DNA of 64,000 nucleotides from Thiocapsa imhoffii (GCF_016583985.1 NZ_NRSD01000011.1:81839-145838); one strand, 5' to 3'. Shown: positions 39,931 to 49,717, counted from the first letter of the stretch. The notes: generated from the letters alone by a model not told the origin. Numbers and translations: made by a program.

Positions 39931-39958
39931 ATTGTACACTAACGCCCTGTTGTGCCGA
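39931..39958 (-). promoter_or_regulatory. Weak candidate promoter for the PBP1A gene, overlapping a TGTACA palindrome
   Basis: On the minus strand TCGGCA (39958–39953) and TACAAT (39936–39931) are 16 nt apart (4/6 and 5/6 matches). The –10 overlaps the palindrome TGTACA at 39933–39938, within TTGTACACTAACG. Similar sequences upstream of RND pump operons are often TetR-family operators (general knowledge). No tetR gene is present in this window. Confidence 0.25.
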
Positions 39959-40015
39959 GCAGATCCTCGGCGGCGGGGTCGTGACTGCCCATCCGCGTCG
40001 TTGAGGATTTCGATC

Positions 40016-41089
40016 ATGGTGTTGAACGGTCCCATCCCGATCGTGTTCGCCGTCGCTCTGATGCAGAGCATCACGACCGCGGCGCAAGGCGATGACCGCT
40101 CTAGGGTCGCGCAGCCTCTCGAGCCGTCCCCTGACACCACCTCGGTGGTCGCCGCGACGCGCGAGGTCGAACTCATTGGCTTCACCCGCGCCGCGGCACA
40201 GACCCCCCTGGTCGCGGAAACCGAGGGGCGGGTGCGGCAGGTCTTTCTCGACATCGGCGAGCAGGTCGACGAGAGCGGCCGCTTCGCGCAACTCGACACC
40301 ACCTTCCTGCGTCTCGACCTCGAGGACCTACGGGTTCAGCAGGAGCGGATGCGCGATCAAATCGCGTTCGACGAGCGCGAGGTCGAACGGATCCGCGAGT
40401 TGGTGCGTCAGAACAGTGCTTCGGCGTCACAGCTCGACGCACTGGAGCAGTCCGTGCGCGACAATCGCCATCAACTGCGCGCGCTGGATGTGCGCCAGCG
40501 GATCCTTGAGGAACGCATTGCGCGCGCCACGATTCTCGCCCCACCCGGACACCGCATCACGGCCCGGCGGATCGAGCCGGGTCAGTGGGTCAGCACCGGC
40601 GAGACACTCGGCAGCGCGGCCGATTTTTCCACACTGCTCGTGCCCTTCGCCTTAACTCCAGAGCAGTTCGCCGCGCTCTCGGCAACGGCCGATCAGCTAG
40701 GCCTGCAACCCCTCGACGCCACCCGCGGCCAACCGCGCGCGGCCGCGCCAACCGAAACACTGGCCGCGCGCATTCATCGCGTCAATCCCTCATTCGACCC
40801 CGAGACACGCAAGATCGCTGTTGAACTCGCCCTCATCGACCCGGTACCAGATCCACGCGGTGGCCTGCGACTGCGGCTCGGGCTGCCCCTAGCCGAGGCG
40901 ACTGGAGCCCTCAGTGTTCCCCGCTCCGCGCTCGCATCGAGTTACGATGAGGTCTGGGTGATCCGCGACAGCGGCGAGCGGATCCCGGTGTTGCCACTCG
41001 GCCCCGATGCCCGCGACGCATCTCGCATGCGCGTGAGCGCACCCGGTCTAGCGGAGGGTGACCGGATTCGTCTCTCCGCCCCAGACTGA
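40016..41089 (+). CDS. RND efflux periplasmic adaptor (membrane fusion protein)
   Basis: This HlyD-family adaptor should couple the RND pump encoded downstream to an outer-membrane channel. The ATG at 40016 (GAGGA upstream) gives 357 residues with an N-terminal export signal (about 1–22). The lipoyl half-motif around VAETEGRVRQVFLDIGEQV is followed by a short helical hairpin (about 105–165, ERMRDQIAFDEREVERIREL), the second lipoyl half (ILAPPGHRITARRIEPGQWV), and beta-barrel and membrane-proximal domains. No lipobox is visible. The hairpin is short, as in adaptors of the simpler MFP–RND pairs. Substrate unknown; no outer-membrane factor gene is adjacent. Confidence 0.88.
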   Translation: MVLNGPIPIVFAVALMQSITTAAQGDDRSRVAQPLEPSPDTTSVVAATREVELIGFTRAAAQTPLVAETEGRVRQVFLDIGEQVDESGRFAQLDTTFLRLDLEDLRVQQERMRDQIAFDEREVERIRELVRQNSASASQLDALEQSVRDNRHQLRALDVRQRILEERIARATILAPPGHRITARRIEPGQWVSTGETLGSAADFSTLLVPFALTPEQFAALSATADQLGLQPLDATRGQPRAAAPTETLAARIHRVNPSFDPETRKIAVELALIDPVPDPRGGLRLRLGLPLAEATGALSVPRSALASSYDEVWVIRDSGERIPVLPLGPDARDASRMRVSAPGLAEGDRIRLSAPD

Positions 41090-41185
41090 CGGCCAGGACG
41101 CGCGCCCCTTCAACCCCGCGGCGAACGTCACCATCTCAGTCACTGAATCGTGCCACGGCCGCAGCTACCGCTTCCCACAGAGACC

Positions 41186-44100
41186 ATGACGTCCATCGTC
41201 CGCTTCACCCTTCGTCAGCGCGTGCTCTTTAATGTGCTGTTCGTGTTGATCTTCGTCGCGGGCATCTTCGCGCTCGATGCGCTGCCGACCGAGCGTTATC
41301 CCGAGGTCAATTTCGGGAAGGTGGTGATCTCGACCATCTATCCAGGTGCCTCACCGAGCGACGTCGAGGCCCTGGTCACCCGTGAGATCGAACGCGCGCT
41401 CGATGGCCTCGAGGACGTCGAATTCATCCGCGCCAAATCTCAGCGCGAGCGCTCGAGCCTGACGGTGAAGTTTCGTGACGACAGCGACTATGAGTTGCTC
41501 TACAACGAGCTGCGCTTTCGGGTCTTGAGCGCCCTCGAGCGCCTGCCAAGCGGGATCGATCCGCCGCGCTTCGATCTGGTGCGCACCTCTTTCTGGTTGC
41601 CGGTCGTGACGGTCAACCTCATGGGTGAGCGGTCCAACCGGGCACTGGCGCTGATCGGTCAGGAGTTGCAGCTGCGGTTGGCGCAGATTCCCGGAGTCGC
41701 CGAGGTCAGACTCGATGGGGAGCAGCGGCGCGAATTTCACATCATGCTCGATCCCTGGAAGCTCAAGGCGAACGGCATCAGCTTCGATCACGTTGCCGCG
41801 GCACTCCAGGATGCCAATGTCACCCTCCCCGCCGGTCAGTTCAGCGATGAGAGTGGAGACTATCTGGTCCGGGTCGATGAACGCTTTCGCAGTCGTGAGC
41901 AGGTGGTGCAAACCAAGCTCAGACGGGACGCCGACGGTTCCTTCCTGACCCTGGAGGACGTGATCGCGGACGCGCGCCTGGACTACCGCACCCCGATCGT
42001 TATGACCTCCGCGAACGGCATCGACGCGGTGGCGTTGCGGCTGCTCAAATCGCCGCAAGGCAGTGCCATCAGCATTTATGCCGCCGCGCAGGCCATCGTC
42101 GCGGAGTTCGCACCCCAGCTCGCGCAAGAAGGCATCGCCGTCACCTTCACACAGGATTCCACCACCTACATCAAGGAATCGCTCCAAACACTCGGCTGGA
42201 ATCTTATCGTCGGGATCCTCTTGGTGAGCCTGATCCTCTGGCTCGTCCTCGGTGTGCGCAACGCGGGCTTGGTCACGATCGGAATCCCCTTCGCCTACAT
42301 GGTGACCATGGTCCTGATGCAACTGACCGGGAATTCGCTGAACGAAATCACCCTATTCAGTTTCGTCCTGGTCTCGGGAATCATCGTCGACGACGCCATC
42401 GTCGTTGTCGAGAACATCTACCGCCGCGTGCAATCGGGCCAGGCGCTCGAGCAAGCGATCATCGACGGCACGGCGGAGGTGGCCTGGCCGGTGATCTCCT
42501 CCTCTCTCACCACGATCGCCGCCTTTCTTCCCATGCTCATCATGACGGGCTCCACGGGCGAATTCTTCGCGCTCATCCCGAAGGCCGTCACCTTTGCCAT
42601 CATTGCCTCGCTCTTCGAGTGTCTGCTCATCCTCCCCATCCATTACCTCGACTTCGGTCCACGCGGCCCAGCCGTCGCCGCGACACTGGGCATCGGTCGG
42701 GGGCGGGGGGGCGGTGAGGGACGCCTGATGCCGGCCCTGCGGGCACTCACGCAACGCCTCGTTGGAATCAGCTTGCGCTTTCGGATGCTCAGCCTCGGCG
42801 TCGTCCTGGTCGCTTTCATCACCGCCGTGACCATGTTCAGCCTCTCCATCACGGGCAGCGCGAGTTTCGTGCGGATCCAATTCTTTCCAGATGACTACAC
42901 CACCTACTACGCCTTCATCGAGGGCCCACCCGAAACACCCATCGCGGACACCCATGAGCGCGTGAAGGCGGTCGCCCGCTTCATCATGGACGACGGCCCG
43001 AGCTTCGCACGCTCGGCGGCGGGTTACGCGGGGTTCCAGTTCAATGAGGATTACGAGGAGGACATCGGTCAGCACCTCGGCATGGTCATGGTCGCCCTCC
43101 CGCTCAAGGGGGAGCAGGGTTTCGACGAGCCGCTTGAGCATCTCGAATGGATGCGACAGCGGCTGGTCGCGGAATTCGCTCAACCCGATTTCCGGGTGAC
43201 GGTGCGGCCACAGAAAGACGGCCCGCCGACCGGCAAGGACATCAATGTCGAGGTCGTGGGAACCGACGAGCAAGCGGTTCAGGGACTCGCGAGCATCCTG
43301 TTGGAACGGCTGCGCAACCATCCTGACTTCAGCCCGCACCTGCGTGATCTCTCCGCCGAGCGCGCCCGCCCGGCACGGGTGTTCCGGTTGGCGGTCGATG
43401 CGGCACGCGCGCAGGAATTCGGCCTGACGGCCGGCGATGCGGCGCGGCTGGCGGCCTCCGTGCTCGACGGCCGCTACATTGGCTACTATCGACTCCATGA
43501 CGAAGAGGTCGACCTGAAATTGCGCGTCGATCCGAGCTATCTCCGGACGCCGGAGGCCGCACTCGACATCCCGGTCTTGGAGCGCGCGGACGGCTCGATC
43601 CTCCTAGGCGACGTCTTGCGTCCTAGCGCCGAGATCCAGCCGGGTGAACTCGCTCGCTACCAACGGCAACGCAGCCAGGCGATCGCGGCGGACATCGCGC
43701 CGGGCGCGCCGATCTCAAGTGCTCAGGTGGTGGCTTGGTTCCGCTCCCAATACCAGGATCTCCAGGCAGAGTATCCCGGTGCCAACTTGGTTTTCGGCGG
43801 CGCCTTCGAGGAAACGCAGCGTTCATTCGACAGTCTGTTGCGCGCCTTTGGGCTCGCCGTCCTGCTCATCTATCTCATCCTGGCGACCCAGTTCAAATCC
43901 TATTCCCAGCCCCTGATCATCATTTCGGCCGTCGTCTTCTCGATCATCGGAGTGGTCTTCGGCAAGGTGATCACGCAATCACTTTTCACCGTGAACAGCT
44001 TCATTGCCGTCGTTGGGGTCACCGGCGTCGTCGTCAACGACGCATTGCTCTTAATCGAATTCATCAACCGTCGCTACCGTGACGGCATGACCCGTCATGA

Positions 44101-44380
44101 GGCCATCCGCGCCGGAGTCGATCTGCGACTGCGCCCAATCCTCTTGACCACCCTGACCACCACGCTTGGGCTCTTACCGATGGCCATCGGGTTTCCGAAT
44201 TATTCGGTGATCTGGGGCTCGATGGCATCCACCTTCGTCACTGGACTGGCCACCGCGACCCTGCTGACCCTCTTCATCGTACCCGTCATCTGGGATCTCC
44301 TGACCGAATGGCAGGAACGGCGCCAGGCGCGGCGCTTGGCGAAGGCGCCAACGCCCGCGCCCGGGTTGCGCGACCCATGA
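41186..44380 (+). CDS. RND efflux transporter permease
   Basis: The 1064-residue inner-membrane proton antiporter (ATG 41186; a GTG at 41150 is unlikely) has the standard RND layout: TM1 (about 10–30), a large periplasmic loop, TM2–6, TM7, a second loop and TM8–12. The proton relay pair is present as GIIVDDAIVVVEN (D402, D403), and VTGVVVNDALLLIEF marks the second-half repeat. It belongs to the AcrB/HAE-like family but is nearer the branch with MFPs of about 350 residues. The adaptor gene ends 96 bp upstream. After the stop, TCTCG/CGAGA (44381–44395) followed by a C/T-rich tract is a possible weak terminator. Confidence 0.93.
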   Translation: MTSIVRFTLRQRVLFNVLFVLIFVAGIFALDALPTERYPEVNFGKVVISTIYPGASPSDVEALVTREIERALDGLEDVEFIRAKSQRERSSLTVKFRDDSDYELLYNELRFRVLSALERLPSGIDPPRFDLVRTSFWLPVVTVNLMGERSNRALALIGQELQLRLAQIPGVAEVRLDGEQRREFHIMLDPWKLKANGISFDHVAAALQDANVTLPAGQFSDESGDYLVRVDERFRSREQVVQTKLRRDADGSFLTLEDVIADARLDYRTPIVMTSANGIDAVALRLLKSPQGSAISIYAAAQAIVAEFAPQLAQEGIAVTFTQDSTTYIKESLQTLGWNLIVGILLVSLILWLVLGVRNAGLVTIGIPFAYMVTMVLMQLTGNSLNEITLFSFVLVSGIIVDDAIVVVENIYRRVQSGQALEQAIIDGTAEVAWPVISSSLTTIAAFLPMLIMTGSTGEFFALIPKAVTFAIIASLFECLLILPIHYLDFGPRGPAVAATLGIGRGRGGGEGRLMPALRALTQRLVGISLRFRMLSLGVVLVAFITAVTMFSLSITGSASFVRIQFFPDDYTTYYAFIEGPPETPIADTHERVKAVARFIMDDGPSFARSAAGYAGFQFNEDYEEDIGQHLGMVMVALPLKGEQGFDEPLEHLEWMRQRLVAEFAQPDFRVTVRPQKDGPPTGKDINVEVVGTDEQAVQGLASILLERLRNHPDFSPHLRDLSAERARPARVFRLAVDAARAQEFGLTAGDAARLAASVLDGRYIGYYRLHDEEVDLKLRVDPSYLRTPEAALDIPVLERADGSILLGDVLRPSAEIQPGELARYQRQRSQAIAADIAPGAPISSAQVVAWFRSQYQDLQAEYPGANLVFGGAFEETQRSFDSLLRAFGLAVLLIYLILATQFKSYSQPLIIISAVVFSIIGVVFGKVITQSLFTVNSFIAVVGVTGVVVNDALLLIEFINRRYRDGMTRHEAIRAGVDLRLRPILLTTLTTTLGLLPMAIGFPNYSVIWGSMASTFVTGLATATLLTLFIVPVIWDLLTEWQERRQARRLAKAPTPAPGLRDP

Positions 44381-44503
44381 TCTCGTCTTGCGAGACTCTC
44401 TTCTCATCCCCGAGCAAACAACCCAGACAGAAAGATTCAAGCCATCACCCTGATGCCTGACAAACCGCCCATGGAACCCTCAAGACCATGAATGTCAAGT
44501 GGC

Positions 44504-46180
44504 TTATGGGTTAGCGGCACAGGAGACCGACTGCGACCGAACCTGAATATCGACGGTGACCAGATCCTCCGTACTGGGCACATTCTCGAGCAAGATCTTC
44601 GGAGTTGAAGGTGGATCAACGCCGAGATCAAGACGCGCATAACTTGAGGTGCGCGCACTATGCCAATCACACAGCGCGGTTTGATCAGCGAGCACAACCT
44701 CGATCTCGCCCGAACCCGATTCGCCCGTCCAACCGGCGCGGCTCACCCAGCATTCGAACGAATAGTTGCCATCATCCTTCTGCTTGAGGCTCGTGAGCGG
44801 GCACTCACCCGTATCGATGTTGAGCAGAGTCGGCGCATTGGCCTGTTTCGGTGTCAGATAGATCAAACCCTCGACGGTGAGAAAGGTCTGTTCCGCATTG
44901 GGCTCACCCGGACAAGTTCCCACGCCAGAGATGCAGACATTCATCCCCAGATTGCCACTGAAGAGTGACGTCCCATCACGAGACATGGGGGCGGCGCAGG
45001 CACTGTCGGTCGGCTGTCCCGTGATCGGTGTCAGCAGGAAATGTTGATTTGCGAGGTGCGTCGCGGTGTAGGCTTGACTCGTCTCGTTCGCGGGATCGTA
45101 GCTCGCGTTGACACCGATTCCGACCGCGGTGTAGCCGGTCCCGACAGCGCGTGCCTGATAGCCGCGATATTTCCGAATCGTGCTTAAGGCACGGTGGCGA
45201 CTACTCCAAAATGTCGTCGGGGCAACCGCGGGATCGCCGACACAGATGCGGTCCTTGTTCGCGGCACGCTCGAGACGCACGATGCCGATGTTCCCATACC
45301 AACCCTCTCCGACATAGCAGCTGTATTGGAGCGACCAATAAGGACCACGATCGATCGCCTCGGGCTTGAGCTGAGCTGACCACTGGGTATTAAAATCGCT
45401 CTTGTTGTCTTTAAAGATCCGCACACAGAGCGATGAATCCGAGGAGATCACCTTCAGTGACTGTAGATCGATGTCTGGGTTATTCCCGCTGACACTGTAA
45501 CTCTTGTCGATGAAGACCTCACCCGAGACCCGGCTGAAGCCCTGGCCGGCGGTTGAACTCTCCATCTGCAAGACCACCGTCTCGTTGGCAACCAGTTGCA
45601 CCCTGGTGCCGCGAATGCGCGTCTCGCTGCCGTCAGCGTGTTGGATGACTGACACCCCCTCCTCCGCTGCGATCAGCGGACTCACATTCGGCGGCAGACT
45701 CGCCCGCCCGGTCGGAGTCTTGATGAGACCCGGCCCGGCCAATCCGCCGCGACTGGCATTGAGCGCGCTGAAGGGATCCTCGCAGCTCATCTCACTCACT
45801 AGGGTCACGGTCTGCGCCTGAGCGCGGGCATCCTGCCAAGTCACGACTTGCCTCACCCGCAGGCGGGTGCCCACCAGGGTCCGCGTCTCCGTCCAAGTAA
45901 AGGTCGTGTTGAGGCCGGTCCAGGTCCCCGTGGTGGTGCCGTGATTCGCCAATAAGGCCGCGCAGCGATCAGTGCTGGTCTGAAAATTGGCCCGTAAGGC
46001 ATCGAGGCGGCTCCCGGCGAACTGCGCGGCCTCTGAGCGCGCCTTCGAATCACCCGAACTGCCGACCAGCGCGCCCTGCAATTTGGCGATCGCGAGCAGC
46101 CCACCTGAAAGGATCACCAGGGCAATGATGGCCTCGATCAGAATCGAACCAGCGGTTTTGCCGACGCCTGTTCTGGGCAT
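44504..46180 (-). CDS. Oversized PilV-like minor pilin
   Basis: The ATG at 46180 has GGGGGA 7 nt upstream and gives 558 residues. The prepilin peptidase site is G11|SILIE16 with the conserved Glu at +5 and the usual hydrophobic helix, followed by GALVGSSGDSKARSEAAQFAGSR-type PilV sequence. PilV proteins are normally about 150–200 residues; here about 380 extra residues follow. The extension is rich in cysteine, aromatic and Gly/Ser/Thr residues (for example NVCISGVGTCPG and GECPLTS). This could be a disulfide-stabilised, surface-exposed domain at the pilus tip. It is the last gene of the fimT–pilW–pilX–pilV run, 17 bp after the PilX-like gene. Confidence 0.82.
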   Translation of the reverse strand: MPRTGVGKTAGSILIEAIIALVILSGGLLAIAKLQGALVGSSGDSKARSEAAQFAGSRLDALRANFQTSTDRCAALLANHGTTTGTWTGLNTTFTWTETRTLVGTRLRVRQVVTWQDARAQAQTVTLVSEMSCEDPFSALNASRGGLAGPGLIKTPTGRASLPPNVSPLIAAEEGVSVIQHADGSETRIRGTRVQLVANETVVLQMESSTAGQGFSRVSGEVFIDKSYSVSGNNPDIDLQSLKVISSDSSLCVRIFKDNKSDFNTQWSAQLKPEAIDRGPYWSLQYSCYVGEGWYGNIGIVRLERAANKDRICVGDPAVAPTTFWSSRHRALSTIRKYRGYQARAVGTGYTAVGIGVNASYDPANETSQAYTATHLANQHFLLTPITGQPTDSACAAPMSRDGTSLFSGNLGMNVCISGVGTCPGEPNAEQTFLTVEGLIYLTPKQANAPTLLNIDTGECPLTSLKQKDDGNYSFECWVSRAGWTGESGSGEIEVVLADQTALCDWHSARTSSYARLDLGVDPPSTPKILLENVPSTEDLVTVDIQVRSQSVSCAANP

Positions 46181-46197
46181 GGTCTTATCCCCCAGTG

Positions 46198-47475
46198 TCA
46201 TGGTGTCACAACCCAATCGCGCCAGCTTCCAGACAGCACCGCGCGTGCTCCGAGTTGCGCTGCATTGCGAACCGCTTGGGGATCATAGATAAATCTCGGC
46301 GTCCCTCCCCCTTTACCCTGCCCACGAATGATCGCCGAGCCGAAGAAACGCGGGATGCCATTCACACTCAGATCACCGTCGACATAAAGCACCCCATAAA
46401 AGTTGGGATTCCCCGTGAAGGTCGCATTACCGTCAACGATCAGCACCAGCGGTCGTGTCGGGGAACCCAGATCTTTTCCAGTCGAGAGATCACCCTCGAC
46501 CCAGATCACTTGTCCGCCGACTGGACCGCTGATCGCGTTGAGCTGGGCACCGCTGAGGATCTGACTCGCGATGGCCCGTTTGTATTCCTCGCGAGGAACG
46601 CCCATGAAGGCCTCGAAAAAGGCCGCTTGCGAGAGATTCGCCAACGCATAGTCGTGATCAATCACATCGGGGCCGATCACACTGGCATCGGTCGTACAGA
46701 TATAGGTGTCCGTGGTGTTGTGCGTGCCACAACTGCTCGGCAAATCGGCGATGCTGCTCTGCAACACCAGGGGATCCTGGCTCAGGCTTGGATTGGCTGG
46801 ATTGCGAATGAAGGTGTTCCCGGGATTGCCCGAGACCGAGAAGGCCCCAGCGGACCAAATCGTCAGATTATTGAAGAGGTTGAACACCCGTGCGGCGCCA
46901 TTGAACACAACCCCAGTCCCCGAGATCATGGGGTTGGTCGGGCCAGGACCGCCCAGTGATGGCCCCGCGCGGACATCGGCGACGGCATATTGCAGCCCAG
47001 CCCGATCATCACTCCAACCGCAGGAGACGATGGTGAGTCGCCGGGTCGCGCCACCGGTTCGGTTCGCGCAGTCCGTGAGGTCGATGTTCGCGGGCGGCAC
47101 AGCGGGACATATGGGTTCGGCGAACCCCAAGTCAGGATTTTGGAAACGCGCCCAATAGAGTGTCGCGGAGGCATTCTCGGCCGCCGACTCTGGGAGTGTC
47201 CCCATGAACTGACAGGTCCCGGGAACGCCACCGCCACGGATGTGCGCGAGCGCGCGCTCGAGTCCGGCCTGAGCAGCGCTGGCGGCCTGAGCCGAGCGCA
47301 GTGAATTGGCCGCCAGTCGTTGTTCCATCAAGGCGACGCGCGAGCCAAAGATCACGGCCATCGAGACGCCCACCAGCAGAATGATGGCGACGACCAGCGT
47401 TGCGATCCCCCGCTGACGCCAGCCGATCCTGTCGGGCCATCCGCGCCGCGTCATCATTCTGAAACACCTGGCCAT
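46198..47475 (-). CDS. PilX-like minor pilin with large C-terminal domain
   Basis: The start at 47475 has GGGGAGG 6 nt upstream. The 425-residue protein begins with a PilX-type N-terminus: basic leader, G23, then a hydrophobic helix IATLVVAIILLVGVSMAV without Glu at +5, then a helix ending LRSAQAASAAQAGLERAL. PilX is usually below 200 residues. The rest, about 150–425, contains short repeating beta segments (VVFNGAARVFN, NATFTGNPNFYGVLYVDGDLSVNGIPRF) that look like a right-handed beta-helix, as in bactofilin-like or DUF7305-type domains. That reading is by eye. It lies between the PilW-like and PilV-like genes. Confidence 0.82.
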   Translation of the reverse strand: MARCFRMMTRRGWPDRIGWRQRGIATLVVAIILLVGVSMAVIFGSRVALMEQRLAANSLRSAQAASAAQAGLERALAHIRGGGVPGTCQFMGTLPESAAENASATLYWARFQNPDLGFAEPICPAVPPANIDLTDCANRTGGATRRLTIVSCGWSDDRAGLQYAVADVRAGPSLGGPGPTNPMISGTGVVFNGAARVFNLFNNLTIWSAGAFSVSGNPGNTFIRNPANPSLSQDPLVLQSSIADLPSSCGTHNTTDTYICTTDASVIGPDVIDHDYALANLSQAAFFEAFMGVPREEYKRAIASQILSGAQLNAISGPVGGQVIWVEGDLSTGKDLGSPTRPLVLIVDGNATFTGNPNFYGVLYVDGDLSVNGIPRFFGSAIIRGQGKGGGTPRFIYDPQAVRNAAQLGARAVLSGSWRDWVVTP

Positions 47476-47530
47476 TATCCGCCTCCCCAGCTCAGCAGCC
47501 GAGTCAGGTCACAGGGCCGTGCCGACTCAT

Positions 47531-48394
47531 TCACAGGACGTCGATCATGCGATTGTTCTGGACCCTCACCGCCCGTTCGATCCCATTTCCAGCCCCGAGT
47601 TGAATCACGGGGTCCGTCCGGTGTACCGCCTGGACCCGAACCCGGATCGTCCGGCTCTCCACCAAACTCTGTCCTGATGCGACCGCACCCGGCTGGGCTT
47701 GGTACTCGATACAGGCGGGCGTCACGCTCGCTTCAGTGCTGACCGTCCAAGCCGCCACTCCGGTCGAAACGTTGACACAACGTGAACCAACGGTTGAAAA
47801 TTGCAAATTGGTCACGTTGGTTTCATTGGGATCCGTTAGGGCCACCCACCGCGTGTCCGCGGGCGTGTCATCGGCACCGCACCCCCCGGGGTTGGTATTG
47901 CGAGCAGCACCCGTCGGGTCCACGAGCATCTCGATCACGCCCACATCCTGGAGGACGGCACGACGATAGCCGAAGACCAACTGATCGCTCGCGCCGGTAT
48001 AGGTCGCGTCATAGCTGAGCAAGAGACAGGAGCCGCCCTCGAGGAGATGGATGTCGCCGAGCGTGGGGAGCGCCGGATCGGTCGAACAACCAGCCGTTCG
48101 GCTCATGAAGCAATTGCGCGGCCGAATCGCGCCGGCGGGGATGCTCACCGCATCGCGCCAATAACCGGCACGGCGAATGTCATTCGTGATGAAATCCAGC
48201 GCCACGCGCACATCCTGATTCAAGCGCGCCTGGCGAACCAGGTCGCTGTGGCCGGCGAGCACCGCGATATAGAGCGACATCAACCCAACGAGCGCGATCA
48301 AGCCGACGACCATGCCGATCATCAACTCGACGAGATTGACGCCGCCTTGATGGCCGGGTCGCGACCAGCTGCTATTCCGGTTGAGTTTCATCAT
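47531..48394 (-). CDS. pilW: PilW-like minor pilin
   Basis: The 287-residue protein starts ATGATG at 48394 and overlaps the end of the fimT gene by 23 nt. Prepilin site is G18|VNLVE23 with Glu at +5 and the helix LMIGMVVGLIALVGLMSLY typical of PilW. The pattern ARLNQDVRVALDFITNDIRRAGYW, the best family marker, follows at about 55–78. The C-terminal beta domain contains cysteines for disulfides. PilW is part of the initiating minor-pilin complex of type IV pili. Very long 5' readings of this frame belong to the fimT antisense frame and are not used. Confidence 0.88.
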   Translation of the reverse strand: MMKLNRNSSWSRPGHQGGVNLVELMIGMVVGLIALVGLMSLYIAVLAGHSDLVRQARLNQDVRVALDFITNDIRRAGYWRDAVSIPAGAIRPRNCFMSRTAGCSTDPALPTLGDIHLLEGGSCLLLSYDATYTGASDQLVFGYRRAVLQDVGVIEMLVDPTGAARNTNPGGCGADDTPADTRWVALTDPNETNVTNLQFSTVGSRCVNVSTGVAAWTVSTEASVTPACIEYQAQPGAVASGQSLVESRTIRVRVQAVHRTDPVIQLGAGNGIERAVRVQNNRMIDVL

Positions 48395-48914
48395 GATTGA
48401 CAGCGACTTCGCACGGCTGATAGACCCCGATATAGCCGCTGCCCAGTTCGGAACAGATGGCCGTTCGCCCGGTAAACCGAACGCGAATTCGGGTATGGTG
48501 TTCCCGCGCGGAGGCCAAGTTGATCGTGATGTCGTCAAGGGTGCGCAAGGTGCCGCGGACGGGGTCGAAGCGAAACTCGAGGGGCAAGTTCTCAAGCACC
48601 CGGATCGACTCGAATTGCGCCCCATTCAGCCGATCGAGCAGCTGCTCGTTGTTCCCATCGACCATGAGAACGTCGGCACGCCACGTCGCCGCCTCGTCAA
48701 GGCTCAGTCGAACGATGACCTCGCGCGCGCGTTTGATCGCCTCTGTGCGCGCGAGCTGGATCTGACTGTGGAGCGCATCGGTCGCACCAACCATGCGACG
48801 CCGATCGAGCACATCGAAGGTCGGCGTGGCCAATGAGGCCAGGATCCCCAGGATCGCAATCACGATCATGAGTTCGATCAGCGTGAAACCAGACGCTCGC
48901 TGTTGACTGAACAT
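48372..48914 (-). CDS. fimT: FimT/GspH-type pseudopilin
   Basis: The 180-residue protein starts at 48914 with GAGGT 6 nt upstream. G9|FTLIE14 is a textbook prepilin site, and LMIVIAILGILASLATPTF follows. The segment LHSQIQLARTEAIKRAREVIVRLS is the GspH/FimT marker. FimT proteins are minor pilins; in naturally competent relatives FimT binds DNA at the pilus, so DNA uptake is possible (inference). It heads the minus-strand run fimT–pilW–pilX–pilV, divergent from pilE. Confidence 0.9.
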   Translation of the reverse strand: MFSQQRASGFTLIELMIVIAILGILASLATPTFDVLDRRRMVGATDALHSQIQLARTEAIKRAREVIVRLSLDEAATWRADVLMVDGNNEQLLDRLNGAQFESIRVLENLPLEFRFDPVRGTLRTLDDITINLASAREHHTRIRVRFTGRTAICSELGSGYIGVYQPCEVAVNHDETQPE

Positions 48915-49297
48915 CGGCCGACCTCGAACAGAATCACCATGGAACCGGGCGTGCAAGCACACCAGTCGCCAGGTTCCCTCACAAGGAGACGGTCATATCC
49001 GTTCGTTTCGATCCCGCATGCGCTGCGACGCACTCCTGGCTTGATCCTCAGTCTAGGTCTGGGGGGAGCGGAACACCGTGATTCGGTTAACACATCAGGC
49101 CGAATGACCTGTTCTAGACTTGAGCAACACGGGACGCGGAGCGCCAGCCCATGTTGCAACGCCAGCGTGGAGCGATGGCGCGCGCCACCCTTCGTCAGAT
49201 TGCCATCTCGGACCCGCTACCGGGTCGCGGGTGAGCGGACCAGCCCGCATCCCGGGCGAGGATTCTCAACAGACAGGTCGTTACGGAGCCTCGAAGC
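48915..49297. other. 383-bp divergent region between fimT and pilE
   Basis: This interval should contain the promoters of both pilin transcripts. I looked for sigma-54 elements (GG and GC 10 nt apart with TGGCAC/TTGCA context), which drive pilin genes in many relatives, and found no good match on either strand. I also see no convincing sigma-70 pair. No gene or tRNA is visible. Confidence 0.4.
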
Positions 49298-49717
49298 ATG
49301 CACCCTGACACCACGAACAGGCTTGGCTTCACCCTGCTGGAGCTGATGATCACGGTGGCGATCATCGGCATTTTGGCCGCGATTGCCTATCCCAGCTATC
49401 AAAACCATGTCCTACGCGCCCAGCGCGCGGATGCCCACGAATCACTGCTACGGATTCATCTCGCCCAAGAGAAATGGCGCGCCAACCGCGTCGCCTATAC
49501 CACGAACCTCAGCGCGCAACCGCCCGCGGGACTTGGCATCCCCGCCATCTCAGCCGAGGGTCATTACGCCCTCGCCATCACGAACGCCACGGCGACCGGG
49601 TTCACCGGGACCGCAACCCCCCGGGACGCTCAAGCGCGTGACACAGCCTGCAACCCGATCCAACTCATCGTCGCTCCGACCGGCGAGACGCGGGGTCCAG
49701 CCGGTTGCTGGCGTTGA
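49298..49717 (+). CDS. pilE: Type IV pilin PilE-like protein
   Basis: The 139-residue protein has prepilin site G10|FTLLE15 and the helix [35 protein letters not shown], the PilE marker. A cysteine pair near the C-terminus (DTAC and GPAGCW) forms the expected D-loop. PilE-type minor pilins act with FimT/PilV/PilW/PilX and PilY1 to prime pilus assembly. It is on the opposite strand from the other pilins, and no pilY1 is found between them. Convergent with the PilZ gene downstream. Confidence 0.92.
   Translation: MHPDTTNRLGFTLLELMITVAIIGILAAIAYPSYQNHVLRAQRADAHESLLRIHLAQEKWRANRVAYTTNLSAQPPAGLGIPAISAEGHYALAITNATATGFTGTATPRDAQARDTACNPIQLIVAPTGETRGPAGCWR

Noticed and set aside
42353..43498. 381-codon frame antisense to the RND permease
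   Set aside because: Low-complexity antisense reading of a clear RND gene without its own start signal.
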